Source: Peribacillus kribbensis DSM 17871 | GTDB taxonomy: Bacteria > Bacillota > Bacilli > Bacillales > DSM-1321 | Assembly (NCBI RefSeq): GCF_000430765.1 | Contig: NZ_KE387237.1 | Span: 373,956-437,955 of the forward strand | DNA: 64,000 nt | Reading direction: 5' to 3' | Part shown: piece by piece, positions 28,427 to 35,397 of the stretch | Layout: each line of letters starts with the position of its first letter | Position numbering within the stretch: the stretch's first letter is position 1 | Translations under genes and position numbers: made by a program | The notes under the pieces: model-generated | Told to the model about the DNA's origin: nothing | What the model saw: the letters and a program-made list of their open reading frames with translations, nothing else | Database searches by the model: none

Positions 28427-29236
28427 CTACTGTTTCTCTAAGACTTGCTGAACACTGCTATATGCTTCAATATCTGAAATATTGATTCCTAACTGTACAG
28501 CTGTTTGAGCCAACGCTGGTCTAATACCAGAAATGACAGGAGATATTCCTAATAATTTTAATATATCCCTAATTTGAAAAATGTGCTGAGCAACGAAGGT
28601 ATCAAATACATTTATTCCTGACAAGTCGATAATTAACGTGTGGATGTTTGATTTCGATATTTTTGGTATCACATTCTCCGTAATGTAGGTTGCCCTGGTT
28701 TCATGAAAATCGCCAATTAGGGGTAAGACCGCCATTCCTTTTTTGATGGGTACAATGGGTGCAGCAATTTCCAACATTTCCTTTTCAATGGCCTTTACTG
28801 ATTTTTCAGTGATTATTTTAGTGATTTTAGTGAAATCACGGATGAGCTCATCAAAAATATAAACAATCTGGTCGTTTACAAAATATAAATCCTCTAACGG
28901 AAAGTCATTAGATTCACACCTTTTCCGAATTTCTTGTAACAATCCTATTCGAAAACCAAATAACAGATCTATCAGTTCAGTTTGGGTGGTCCCGTCTTCC
29001 AACGAGTAGTGAGTTATTGCAAAGTCAAAGTTTTTGTTTTTTTGTTCTGATTTTCTAAGCCTGAAGTACTTTGAAATATGGTTGATAAGTGCGACTAAAA
29101 AGTCTTCATATTTATTGATATCTCCAACTTTCTTATCTAATTGTTTTTCAAGACTGGGTTTATCAATAAGAGAAGAAGCGATCTTTTTTTGATCGGCGTA
29201 TAAACAATTCATGACCTTTTCTAAAGTGCTGACCAT
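28427..29236 (-). CDS. RsbR-family STAS protein 1
   Basis: The product has 269 residues: an N-terminal helical sensor-type domain (about 1-150) and a C-terminal STAS domain (about 155-269). The STAS part shows PIVPIKKGMAVLPLIGDFHE, with TRATYITENVIPKI following, and LIIDLSGINVFDTFVAQHIF. Both threonines equivalent to the RsbT-phosphorylated sites of RsbRA (in HETRA and DTFVAQ) are present. RsbR proteins build the stressosome that controls RsbT and so sigma-B. It is divergent from an rsbT remnant, and two related genes follow at 29735 and 30983. Confidence 0.88.
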   Translation of the reverse strand: MVSTLEKVMNCLYADQKKIASSLIDKPSLEKQLDKKVGDINKYEDFLVALINHISKYFRLRKSEQKNKNFDFAITHYSLEDGTTQTELIDLLFGFRIGLLQEIRKRCESNDFPLEDLYFVNDQIVYIFDELIRDFTKITKIITEKSVKAIEKEMLEIAAPIVPIKKGMAVLPLIGDFHETRATYITENVIPKISKSNIHTLIIDLSGINVFDTFVAQHIFQIRDILKLLGISPVISGIRPALAQTAVQLGINISDIEAYSSVQQVLEKQ

Positions 29237-29734
29237 GATATCTCTCCTTTAAATGGACCAAAAAGTTAAGCAAATATCAGAGAATGACTTTTGAATAAAA
29301 AAGTTAATTTGTTGTGTTATAGCTTCTGGAATAAACGATAATTGATAGGTATAATTCCATTTACCCATGTTCTAAAGCCTAAAACTTCTCTTGGAGTACC
29401 TGGTGTAAAACGGTTAATGGATGATTTTTTTATTGATTCTACTGTCGGGGTTGGAACGACCGTTATAGGAAATAATCGTTATGTTTGAAAAAAGGATCAG
29501 ACAATGAGACACCCTGTCTGATCTTTTTTATATCCGCAATAGAAGTGTTAGGGTTTATACAGGGATATCCGCTGAATTACAATGACTTTCGTTTACCATT
29601 ACTTTACAGAGGAGATTAGAACCTTTTAGTAGAATTAATTAAAGTTCAGTTTATAAATTAAAAATGAAATACAGGTAACTGATTGCAGTGTAAGGGCTAA
29701 AATTATCACCAAATTGAATTAAAGGAGAACTAAT
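29237..29734 (+). pseudogene. Intergenic region with an rsbT-like 3' remnant
   Basis: At 29382-29487 the plus strand reads TSLGVPGVKRLMDDFFIDST, then VGVGTTVIGNN and a stop. This is the C-terminal G2-box region of an RsbT-type serine kinase/ATPase. No N-terminal part is present. A hairpin (GATCAGACA ... TGTCTGATC, T run) terminates it at 29494-29528. It suggests that the STAS genes once sat in a stressosome operon. Confidence 0.65.
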
Positions 29735-30562
29735 ATGATAACCCTTGCCGAAAGAAACGATATGATTACCTACGTCACTCAAAACAAATCCCTTTTTGAA
29801 GAGAGATTATTATCAAAAGCCGTTAATGTCGCGGGTAAAATTAAAGAAATTCTCGATAAAGGAAATATTGATTTACTCCATAATGCTGGGAAACTAGTAG
29901 TGTATATAATTGAACAAAACGGTGATGACTTAATTGCTTTAGGTAAAAAGCAAGGAATCGCCTGGGCTAAACATGCACTAACACTACATTTAAAGCTAGA
30001 ATGGGTACAAGCAATCCGACGTACCCTATGGAGTTTCCTTGAACAATATTATAGTGATAATGATAAAAATTTAGACTTTTTCATACTAGAAAAAGAATTT
30101 AATGATCAGGTGGATAAGTTCCTAAACACATTGGTTATCAGTTATTCCAACTATAAAGACGAATTGATCAAATCCCAAAGACAAATAGTTGAGCATTTAT
30201 CCGTTCCGATTATCCCGATAAGCCAAAGTATTGCTGTCTTGCCTCTCATAGGCTTTATGGATTCCTACCGTATGCACATCATTGAAGAAAAAGTGTTAAA
30301 CGAAATATCCCGTTTAAAGATCCAAACCCTTGTCATGGATTTATCTGGTATTGCAGAAATGGATTTAGAGGAAATCGTTCATTTCCAAAAAATCTTACAA
30401 GGAATTTCAATGATGGGTTGTAAAGCGGTCATTACAGGATTACGTGCGGACCTTGTAAGGAAAATGATCCATGCTGGTGTTTCTTTTGAAAACAAGGCGG
30501 AGACGAAAAGTACTTTACAGCAGACCTTACAGGACTACTTATCAATAGAACACTTAGTATAA
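29735..30562 (+). CDS. RsbR-family STAS protein 2 (phospho-site variant)
   Basis: The 275-residue product has an N-terminal helical domain (about 1-150) and a STAS domain (SVPIIPISQSIAVLPLIGFM; TLVMDLSGIAEMDLEEIVHF). Compared with its neighbours, the first site has Ser (MDSYR) and the second site Thr is replaced by Leu (DLEEIV in place of DTxxA). It may therefore respond differently to, or escape, RsbT phosphorylation. AAAGGAG upstream supports the ATG. A terminator follows at 30604-30642. Confidence 0.85.
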   Translation: MITLAERNDMITYVTQNKSLFEERLLSKAVNVAGKIKEILDKGNIDLLHNAGKLVVYIIEQNGDDLIALGKKQGIAWAKHALTLHLKLEWVQAIRRTLWSFLEQYYSDNDKNLDFFILEKEFNDQVDKFLNTLVISYSNYKDELIKSQRQIVEHLSVPIIPISQSIAVLPLIGFMDSYRMHIIEEKVLNEISRLKIQTLVMDLSGIAEMDLEEIVHFQKILQGISMMGCKAVITGLRADLVRKMIHAGVSFENKAETKSTLQQTLQDYLSIEHLV

Positions 30563-30603
30563 GAATGAATCTTTATTAAATAGATTTGAATTCCAACAAC
30601 ACA

Positions 30604-30642
30604 GAATGAAAGAAGGGACTAGTAAAGATCCCTTCTTTTTTT
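30604..30642 (+). terminator. Terminator of STAS gene 2
   Basis: AGAAGGGA and TCCCTTCT pair around a short loop and are followed by a T run. The same hairpin type recurs after STAS gene 3 (31872-31905), consistent with segmental duplication. Confidence 0.8.
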
Positions 30643-30654
30643 GGTGAGATATTT

Positions 30655-30780
30655 TTCATGATTATTGGGTCATCCTTAATTCTTCATAGGCATCTATAAA
30701 GCTTTTATAGGTATATTCTCGTCTCTGGATTGATTGAGGTAACAGGCGCGAGCAGACGAAACAAGTCGTATGAAACAGGC
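30655..30780 (-). repeat. Dispersed small-ORF repeat, copy 1 (internally deleted)
   Basis: On the minus strand this is a deleted version of the 31930-32136 gene. It keeps the start-side segment (CATACGACTTGTTT region) and the end YTYKSFIDAYEELRMTQ, but the middle LTMELFFKNNK part is missing. It lies convergent to and just after STAS gene 2, as the intact copy lies after STAS gene 3. Confidence 0.7.
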
Positions 30781-30982
30781 GAATAAGCTTTATTGTATTG
30801 GTTAGGTAAAGGGGAATAATTATTTTAATAAGTCTTTTTGGATCATAGTTAAGGCATATTAAGAGAAATCTATGCCATATAGATAGAATTTCAAGTGCGA
30901 TTTGACTTTGGGAACCGACTCCGACTATGATTATTTAAAAAGCTTATTTTCTCAAAAAAGTGTGGGAGGGACTAATATCACC

Positions 30983-31792
30983 ATGGTTTTAACTGTTTCA
31001 AACCACATAGCCGAAAACGCGGAATCGTTAGCATTAGAAATCGTTAACGGTGTTCTGGATAGGATGAAATTAGAAATACCTAAAACGGAAAAAGAACAAG
31101 CGATAAAGATGTATGTTGATTTTATAAATTCTTTTAGTGATTCACTTTTTAACGAGAATGAGGGAGTGCCACAATCACTGATTGATTGGAGTAAGAAGAA
31201 CGCAGCAGGTCAGGTATTTCCAGGAGGGAAAATTTCAGAGATCATGGTACGTTATCCCCCGACCAGGGAAGTCATTACAGATTTGTTTACAAATCTGAGT
31301 ATAGACTTTGGTCTTACAGTAAAAGAATTTGGATTTATCATAAAACAAATAAACCGAATATTAGACATTAGTCTGAACGAAACGGTTTTTACTTTCGAAC
31401 GCCTATCCGAAGAATATAAGGAATCCACACAAAGAGAAATGGCTGAACTTTCAGCACCGATTGTATTGGTTAAACAAGGTGTAGCCATTGTTCCATTAAT
31501 TGGTTTTATAGATTCTTATAGGGCGGATTATATTATGGAGAAAGTCATTCCTAAAATTGCTGAACAACAACTGCATACGGTTATTGCCGATTTTTCTGGC
31601 ATATTGAGACTCGATACAGAAATCGCGCGCCATCTCCATCAGATTGGACAAATGCTTGGTCTGCTAGGGATTAAAACATTAACAACAGGTCTGCGTCCGG
31701 ACTTAGCCCAAACGGCTGTAAATAGCGGCATAAATTTGTCTGTACTCCATACATTCGCAAATGTTAAGCAAGCACTGGAAAGTATTAAATAA
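30983..31792 (+). CDS. RsbR-family STAS protein 3
   Basis: The frame is open from TTG 30902, but GGGAGGG at 30964-30970 favours ATG 30983, giving 269 residues. The N-terminal part is helical (ESLALEIVNGVLDRMK). The STAS domain shows PIVLVKQGVAIVPLIGFIDS and ADFSGILRLDTEIARHLHQI. The second phospho-site Thr is present (DTEIAR) and the first is Ser. It is probably a stressosome subunit that senses a different signal. Hairpins at 31806-31833 and 31872-31905 follow. Confidence 0.85.
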   Translation: MVLTVSNHIAENAESLALEIVNGVLDRMKLEIPKTEKEQAIKMYVDFINSFSDSLFNENEGVPQSLIDWSKKNAAGQVFPGGKISEIMVRYPPTREVITDLFTNLSIDFGLTVKEFGFIIKQINRILDISLNETVFTFERLSEEYKESTQREMAELSAPIVLVKQGVAIVPLIGFIDSYRADYIMEKVIPKIAEQQLHTVIADFSGILRLDTEIARHLHQIGQMLGLLGIKTLTTGLRPDLAQTAVNSGINLSVLHTFANVKQALESIK

Positions 31793-31805
31793 CCGCATTT
31801 TTACT

Positions 31806-31905
31806 AAGCATCACTTGAAAAAGTGATGCTTGTTCATGTTTCCAGACAGTCTGAAACGGTCAATTAATGAATGAAAGAAGGGGCGAGTTATAGTCCCTTC
31901 TTTTC
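31806..31905 (+). terminator. Two terminator hairpins after STAS gene 3
   Basis: The first is AAGCATCACTT-GAAA-AAGTGATGCTT (31806-31831). The second is GAAGGGGC ... GTCCCTTC with a T-rich run (31874-31904), the same type as after STAS gene 2. Confidence 0.75.
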
Positions 31906-31929
31906 AAGTTGCCGTGTTCTCTTTCCTGA

Positions 31930-32136
31930 TTATTGGGTCATCCTTAATTCCTCATAGGCATCTAGAAAGCTTTTATACGTATAATCTCCATACAGGTTCT
32001 TATTGTTTTTAAAAAATAATTCCATCGTCAGGTCTCTGGCTTGATCGAGGCAGCAGGCGCGAGCAGACCAAACAAGTCGTATGTAGGATAAGAAGTACTC
32101 TTTTTTTAGGGCTCCCCCATGATTAACGGTCATCAT
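31930..32136 (-). CDS. Unrecognised 68-aa protein of a three-copy family
   Basis: The product reads MMTVNHGGALKKEYFLSYIR, then ACCLDQARDLTMELFFKNNK and LYGDYTYKSFLDAYEELRMTQ-type helix at the end. It is the best preserved of three copies (others at 30655-30780 and 35155-35290). Substitutions between copies 2 and 3 are mainly conservative. It starts 16 bases after the 56-aa gene, behind AGAGAGG, and so appears to be the last gene of the arsR transcript. No family is recognised. Confidence 0.5.
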   Translation of the reverse strand: MMTVNHGGALKKEYFLSYIRLVWSARACCLDQARDLTMELFFKNNKNLYGDYTYKSFLDAYEELRMTQ

Positions 32137-32151
32137 TCATACCTCTCTTTT

Positions 32152-32322
32152 TTAAGCACATTTTAAGCAAGGTTCCTTTATGGTTTGAATAAGATGGGAC
32201 ACTTCACTTTTATTTGTAAGAGCTTGATTCTCATCATATTTCCAGGTATCCTTACGGCCCTTTTCACTCTCATACTGACGAAATTTAGGCATTTCAAAAA
32301 GTACATATCCATTCACCATCAT
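32152..32322 (-). CDS. Small protein with C-terminal Cys-x-x-Cys (56 aa)
   Basis: ATG 32322, behind AAGGAG, opens MMVNGYVLFEMPKFRQYESE and ends PCLKCA. It is short and soluble with a terminal CxxC that could bind a thiophilic metal or metalloid. An ATCAA-N6-TTGAT operator (32357-32372) lies 35 bases upstream, between it and arsR, so it may have its own ArsR-controlled promoter. No homologue is recognised. The clear ribosome binding site and operator support a real gene. Confidence 0.6.
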   Translation of the reverse strand: MMVNGYVLFEMPKFRQYESEKGRKDTWKYDENQALTNKSEVSHLIQTIKEPCLKCA

Positions 32323-32356
32323 GATTTCTCCTTAAACCAATAAAGTTGATCCATAA

Positions 32357-32372
32357 ATCAAGAAAAATTGAT
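32357..32372. promoter_or_regulatory. ArsR-type operator 1 (ATCAA-N6-TTGAT)
   Basis: A perfect five-base inverted repeat with a six-base spacer lies between arsR and the 56-aa gene. Confidence 0.7.
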
Positions 32373-32388
32373 TTAATGCTGAAAAAAA

Positions 32389-32718
32389 TTAGCAGGAAGG
32401 TGGCTTGAATACACAACAGAGTTCATGGGAAAGAAGATGGTCAACTTCCTCTTGGTTGATTTGGTAATAACTCCATGTTCCTCTTGTTTCTTTGATAAGG
32501 ATGTTGGCATCAAGCAATATCCTTAGGTGGTACGATAACTTGGATTGAGCCATATTATCCATTAGAGGGGCTAAATCACATACACACATTTCTCCCTTTT
32601 GTGTGAGAATATGCATGATTTCGAGTCGCTTAAGATCTGCCAGTGCTTTAAATTTCGCTTCGTATTTCGTAAAAAACGTTTTCATTGAGACGTCTTGAAG
32701 TGGAATTTCTTGATTCAT
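32389..32718 (-). CDS. ArsR/SmtB family metalloregulator
   Basis: The 109-residue winged-helix protein contains KRLEIMHILTQKGEMCVCDL (the CVCDL arsenic-binding signature of ArsR) and the recognition helix region QSKLSYHLRILLDANI. A C-terminal CC ... C (ELCCVFKPPSC) could add thiol ligands. It should repress its targets and release DNA on binding arsenite or a related thiophilic species. Four identical ATCAA-N6-TTGAT sites surround it (32357, 32736, 32845, 32903), two of them in the divergent region facing the acetyltransferase-flavoprotein operon. Confidence 0.9.
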   Translation of the reverse strand: MNQEIPLQDVSMKTFFTKYEAKFKALADLKRLEIMHILTQKGEMCVCDLAPLMDNMAQSKLSYHLRILLDANILIKETRGTWSYYQINQEEVDHLLSHELCCVFKPPSC

Positions 32719-32735
32719 TTTTTCACCTTTTCTTC

Positions 32736-32751
32736 ATCAAAACTTCTTGAT
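32736..32751. promoter_or_regulatory. ArsR-type operator 2 (ATCAA-N6-TTGAT)
   Basis: A perfect copy just upstream of arsR, expected to mediate autoregulation. Confidence 0.75.
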
Positions 32752-32844
32752 GAACTCATCTTATATCCATTATTTTCATATGTCAATCTTAATATCTTAT
32801 GAAAATGATTTGTACATTATGTCCTCCATCCTCTATTTTTTATA

Positions 32845-32860
32845 ATCAAATTTTTTTGAT
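32845..32860. promoter_or_regulatory. ArsR-type operator 3 (ATCAA-N6-TTGAT)
   Basis: A perfect copy in the divergent intergenic region between arsR and the 33104 gene. Confidence 0.75.
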
Positions 32861-32902
32861 AAAGCAGTTGCATTTAGAAAATACTGCTAATATACTTAAT
32901 TC

Positions 32903-32918
32903 ATCAAAAAAAATTGAT
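32903..32918. promoter_or_regulatory. ArsR-type operator 4 (ATCAA-N6-TTGAT)
   Basis: A perfect copy on the side of the acetyltransferase-flavoprotein operon. Downstream, before 33104, a short decayed frame reads TQKLVNEGEIEKYLFKPDEK and stops, so an original first gene may have been lost here. Confidence 0.75.
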
Positions 32919-33103
32919 TTATAGGTTTTTACCCAAAAGCTTGTGAACGAAGGAGAAATCGAAAAGTATTTGTTCAAACCAGATGAGAAATCATTCGTGG
33001 AATAGAACCAGTCAAAATGAAGGCTCATGCAGGGAAGAATCGGCTACCGTCGGGCAGCTAACCTAGAATAAACGATTGAAGGTATATAGGAGATGCTTTA
33101 AAA

Positions 33104-33601
33104 ATGGATCACATAAATATTCGGAATGCTTCTCAACGTGACATTGAAGAAATCTTAGCCATATACAATGAAGGCATAAGCGATCGAATTGCCACACTGG
33201 AAAAAGAAACGAAAGATTATCCCTATATGATGGACTGGTTTAACAAGCATCAGGATCGATACAAAGCCATTGTGGCGGAGAACGACGGAGAAGTAGTCGG
33301 ATGGGCAAGTTTGAACGTCTACAATGCACGTGCGGCTTATAAGGGAGTGGCAGACTTGTCCGTCTATATAAAAAGAGGATACCGCGGAAAAGGAATAGGA
33401 GGTAGACTGCTCACCTCCATTGAAAACCTGGCGCGGGAGAATGAATTTCATAAGATCGTCCTCTCTACGTTTCCCTTTAATGAATTAGGGCAGGGCCTAT
33501 ACAAGAAAAAGGGATTTCGTATCGTAGGAGTGTATGAGAATCAAGGGATGTTAGATGGGCACTATGTCGATGTAATGGCCATGGAAAAATCTTTAATCTA
33601 G
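33104..33601 (+). CDS. GNAT acetyltransferase of the ArsN1/phosphinothricin-acetyltransferase type
   Basis: The 165-residue protein has the features of phosphinothricin-type acetyltransferases: IRNASQRDIEEILAIYNEGI, DYPYMMDWF, DLSVYIKRGYRGKGIGGRLL and GLYKKKGFRIVGVYENQGML. Members called ArsN1, found in arsenic gene islands, acetylate the amino group of the arsenic-containing antibiotic arsinothricin. The adjacent arsR and flavoprotein genes make that role likely here, but phosphinothricin or another amino-acid-like substrate cannot be excluded. AGGAGAT upstream supports the ATG. Confidence 0.8.
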   Translation: MDHINIRNASQRDIEEILAIYNEGISDRIATLEKETKDYPYMMDWFNKHQDRYKAIVAENDGEVVGWASLNVYNARAAYKGVADLSVYIKRGYRGKGIGGRLLTSIENLARENEFHKIVLSTFPFNELGQGLYKKKGFRIVGVYENQGMLDGHYVDVMAMEKSLI

Positions 33602-33614
33602 GAGGGAAAAAGTA

Positions 33615-34976
33615 ATGAACGAAAGCAGACAGCAAACACTTCCAGTCGCTATTATCGGAGGAGGTCCCGTAGGGCTTGCGGCAGCGGCCCAATTACTCAC
33701 AAAGGGGGAGGAGTTTATCCTTTTTGAATCAGGAAGCTCCATTGGTTCAAGCGTGCTTGAATGGGGACACGTCCGTATGTTTTCACCATGGCATTACAAC
33801 ATAGATCGAGCAGCAAAGGAGTTTCTGTTAAAGTCAGGATGGTCTCCGCCGAATGAAGAAGAACCGCCGACAGGACGTGAACTCGTAAACGACTATCTTC
33901 TGCCTCTAAGCCATCTCCCAGAGATGAAAACAAAGATCTACCTCAATGCGAAAGTCGTAGGGGTCGCGAGAAAAGGACTGGATAAACTGAAAACGGCCCA
34001 AAGGGAAAATGCTCCTTTTCAGGTGTATGTGGAAATAGACGGAGAGACAAAAGTGTTTGAGGCAAGAGCCGTTATTGACTCGTCTGGAACCTGGAGACAT
34101 CCAAATCCGATCCTTTCCAATGGGCTTTGGACTAAAGCAGAAAAAATGCTGGAAAACCGTATCTATTATGGTATTCCGAATGTAAAGGAACTGGAATCCC
34201 GATATAAAGATAAAGCCGTCATGGTAATCGGCAGCGGTCATTCCGCCATAAACGCTCTTCTCGAATTGGCGGATCTAAAAGGAAAGTTCCCTGAAACTCA
34301 AATTTACTGGGCGATGAGAAAAAAACGGGTCCAAGAGGTATATGGCGGTCAGGAAAACGACGGCCTTCCAGCCCGTGGGGAACTCGGAATCAAAATTCAA
34401 AAACTGGTGGATACACATCAAATTAACATTCTTACCCCTTTTTATATCCATGGAGTGAGTGAGACTGACGGAAAAATCATTGTAACAGGGGACCTTAAAG
34501 GAGAGGAAGTATCCATAAACGGAATTGACGAAGTGGTCGTAAGTACGGGTTTCAGACCAGACACACGTTTTTTACAGGAAGTAAGGCTGAGTACCGATCC
34601 TGCGGTTGAAAGCGTAGAGGCTCTTGCGCCGCTGATCGACCCGAACATTCATAGCTGCGGTACGGTTCGGCCGCATGGGGAGGCTGAACTTCGGCAGCCT
34701 GAAAAGAATTTCTATATCGTGGGTATGAAAAGCTACGGCCGTGCCCCGACCTTCCTTCTCGCAACTGGATATGAACAGGTCCGTTCTGTGGTGGCCTATT
34801 TGACAGGAGACTTCGAGGGGGCAAAAGAAGTTCAATTGGAGCTTCCTGAAACAGGCGTTTGCAGGACCAATCTTGCAAGCTGCTGTGAGCCTAGTAGTCC
34901 TGCCCAGCAACCAACAAGCTCCTGCTGCGGAGGGCCCGTTAAGATTGAAATAACCCGTTCTTCCTGCTGCGGATAA
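33615..34976 (+). CDS. FAD-dependent oxidoreductase/monooxygenase with Cys-rich tail (ArsO-like)
   Basis: The 453-residue flavoprotein has an N-terminal FAD motif (VAIIGGGPVGLAAAAQL) and a second nucleotide-binding motif (VMVIGSGHSAINALLEL at about 205-221). This is the two-Rossmann layout of flavin monooxygenases. The tail is rich in paired cysteines (SCCEPSS, TSSCCGG, SSCCG), suggesting metalloid binding. It starts 13 bases after the acetyltransferase stop, and flavin monooxygenases (ArsO/ArsH-like) occur in arsenic islands. It is probably an oxidase acting on an organoarsenical or another thiophilic substrate. The precise reaction is unknown. Confidence 0.75.
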   Translation: MNESRQQTLPVAIIGGGPVGLAAAAQLLTKGEEFILFESGSSIGSSVLEWGHVRMFSPWHYNIDRAAKEFLLKSGWSPPNEEEPPTGRELVNDYLLPLSHLPEMKTKIYLNAKVVGVARKGLDKLKTAQRENAPFQVYVEIDGETKVFEARAVIDSSGTWRHPNPILSNGLWTKAEKMLENRIYYGIPNVKELESRYKDKAVMVIGSGHSAINALLELADLKGKFPETQIYWAMRKKRVQEVYGGQENDGLPARGELGIKIQKLVDTHQINILTPFYIHGVSETDGKIIVTGDLKGEEVSINGIDEVVVSTGFRPDTRFLQEVRLSTDPAVESVEALAPLIDPNIHSCGTVRPHGEAELRQPEKNFYIVGMKSYGRAPTFLLATGYEQVRSVVAYLTGDFEGAKEVQLELPETGVCRTNLASCCEPSSPAQQPTSSCCGGPVKIEITRSSCCG

Positions 34977-34989
34977 CAAAAGAGACCAG

Positions 34990-35145
34990 TCTGTTTGAAC
35001 TGTGCCCCAGTTTACGGACAGTTTAAAAAAAGCACCTAAGCTGCTAATAAATGGCCTCGGTATTGTACCGGGGTCAACTTTTTCACCTCAAGAGATACAC
35101 GCACTTAAAAAAATCCAAATGTACAAACGTATCACAGCCAAATTT
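34990..35145. mobile_element. IS3-family end fragments
   Basis: On the minus strand 35075-35036 reads LTPVQYRGHLLAA and a stop, the usual C-terminus of an IS3-type OrfB. An end-like sequence (GTGCCCCAGTTTACGGACAG) lies at 35000. Adjacent plus-strand bases 35075-35137 repeat the orfA start region of the 27361 remnant. The element is reduced to its two edges. Confidence 0.7.
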
Positions 35146-35154
35146 AAACGTTGA

Positions 35155-35290
35155 TTTACTATAAAGTTTTTATACGTATATTCTCCATACAGATCCTTAT
35201 TGTTTTTAAAAAATAACTCCATCGTCAAATCTTTGGCTTGATCGAGGCAGCAGGAGCAATCAGACCAAACAAGTCGTATGTGTGCTGGCA
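35155..35290 (-). repeat. Dispersed small-ORF repeat, copy 3
   Basis: The minus strand encodes IRLVWSDCSCCLDQAKDLTM, then ELFFKNNKDLYGEYTYKNF, and loses the ending of copy 2. It abuts the IS3 fragment, which probably truncated it. Confidence 0.7.
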
Positions 35291-35397
35291 GCGGCTGAAA
35301 CTGTAACCCTCTATATTTTTGGATGATTTTCCTATAAAATGAAATAAAACTTAATGAATGATAAGAAATAGAGATAGACCGAACTCGGGGTGGCAGA

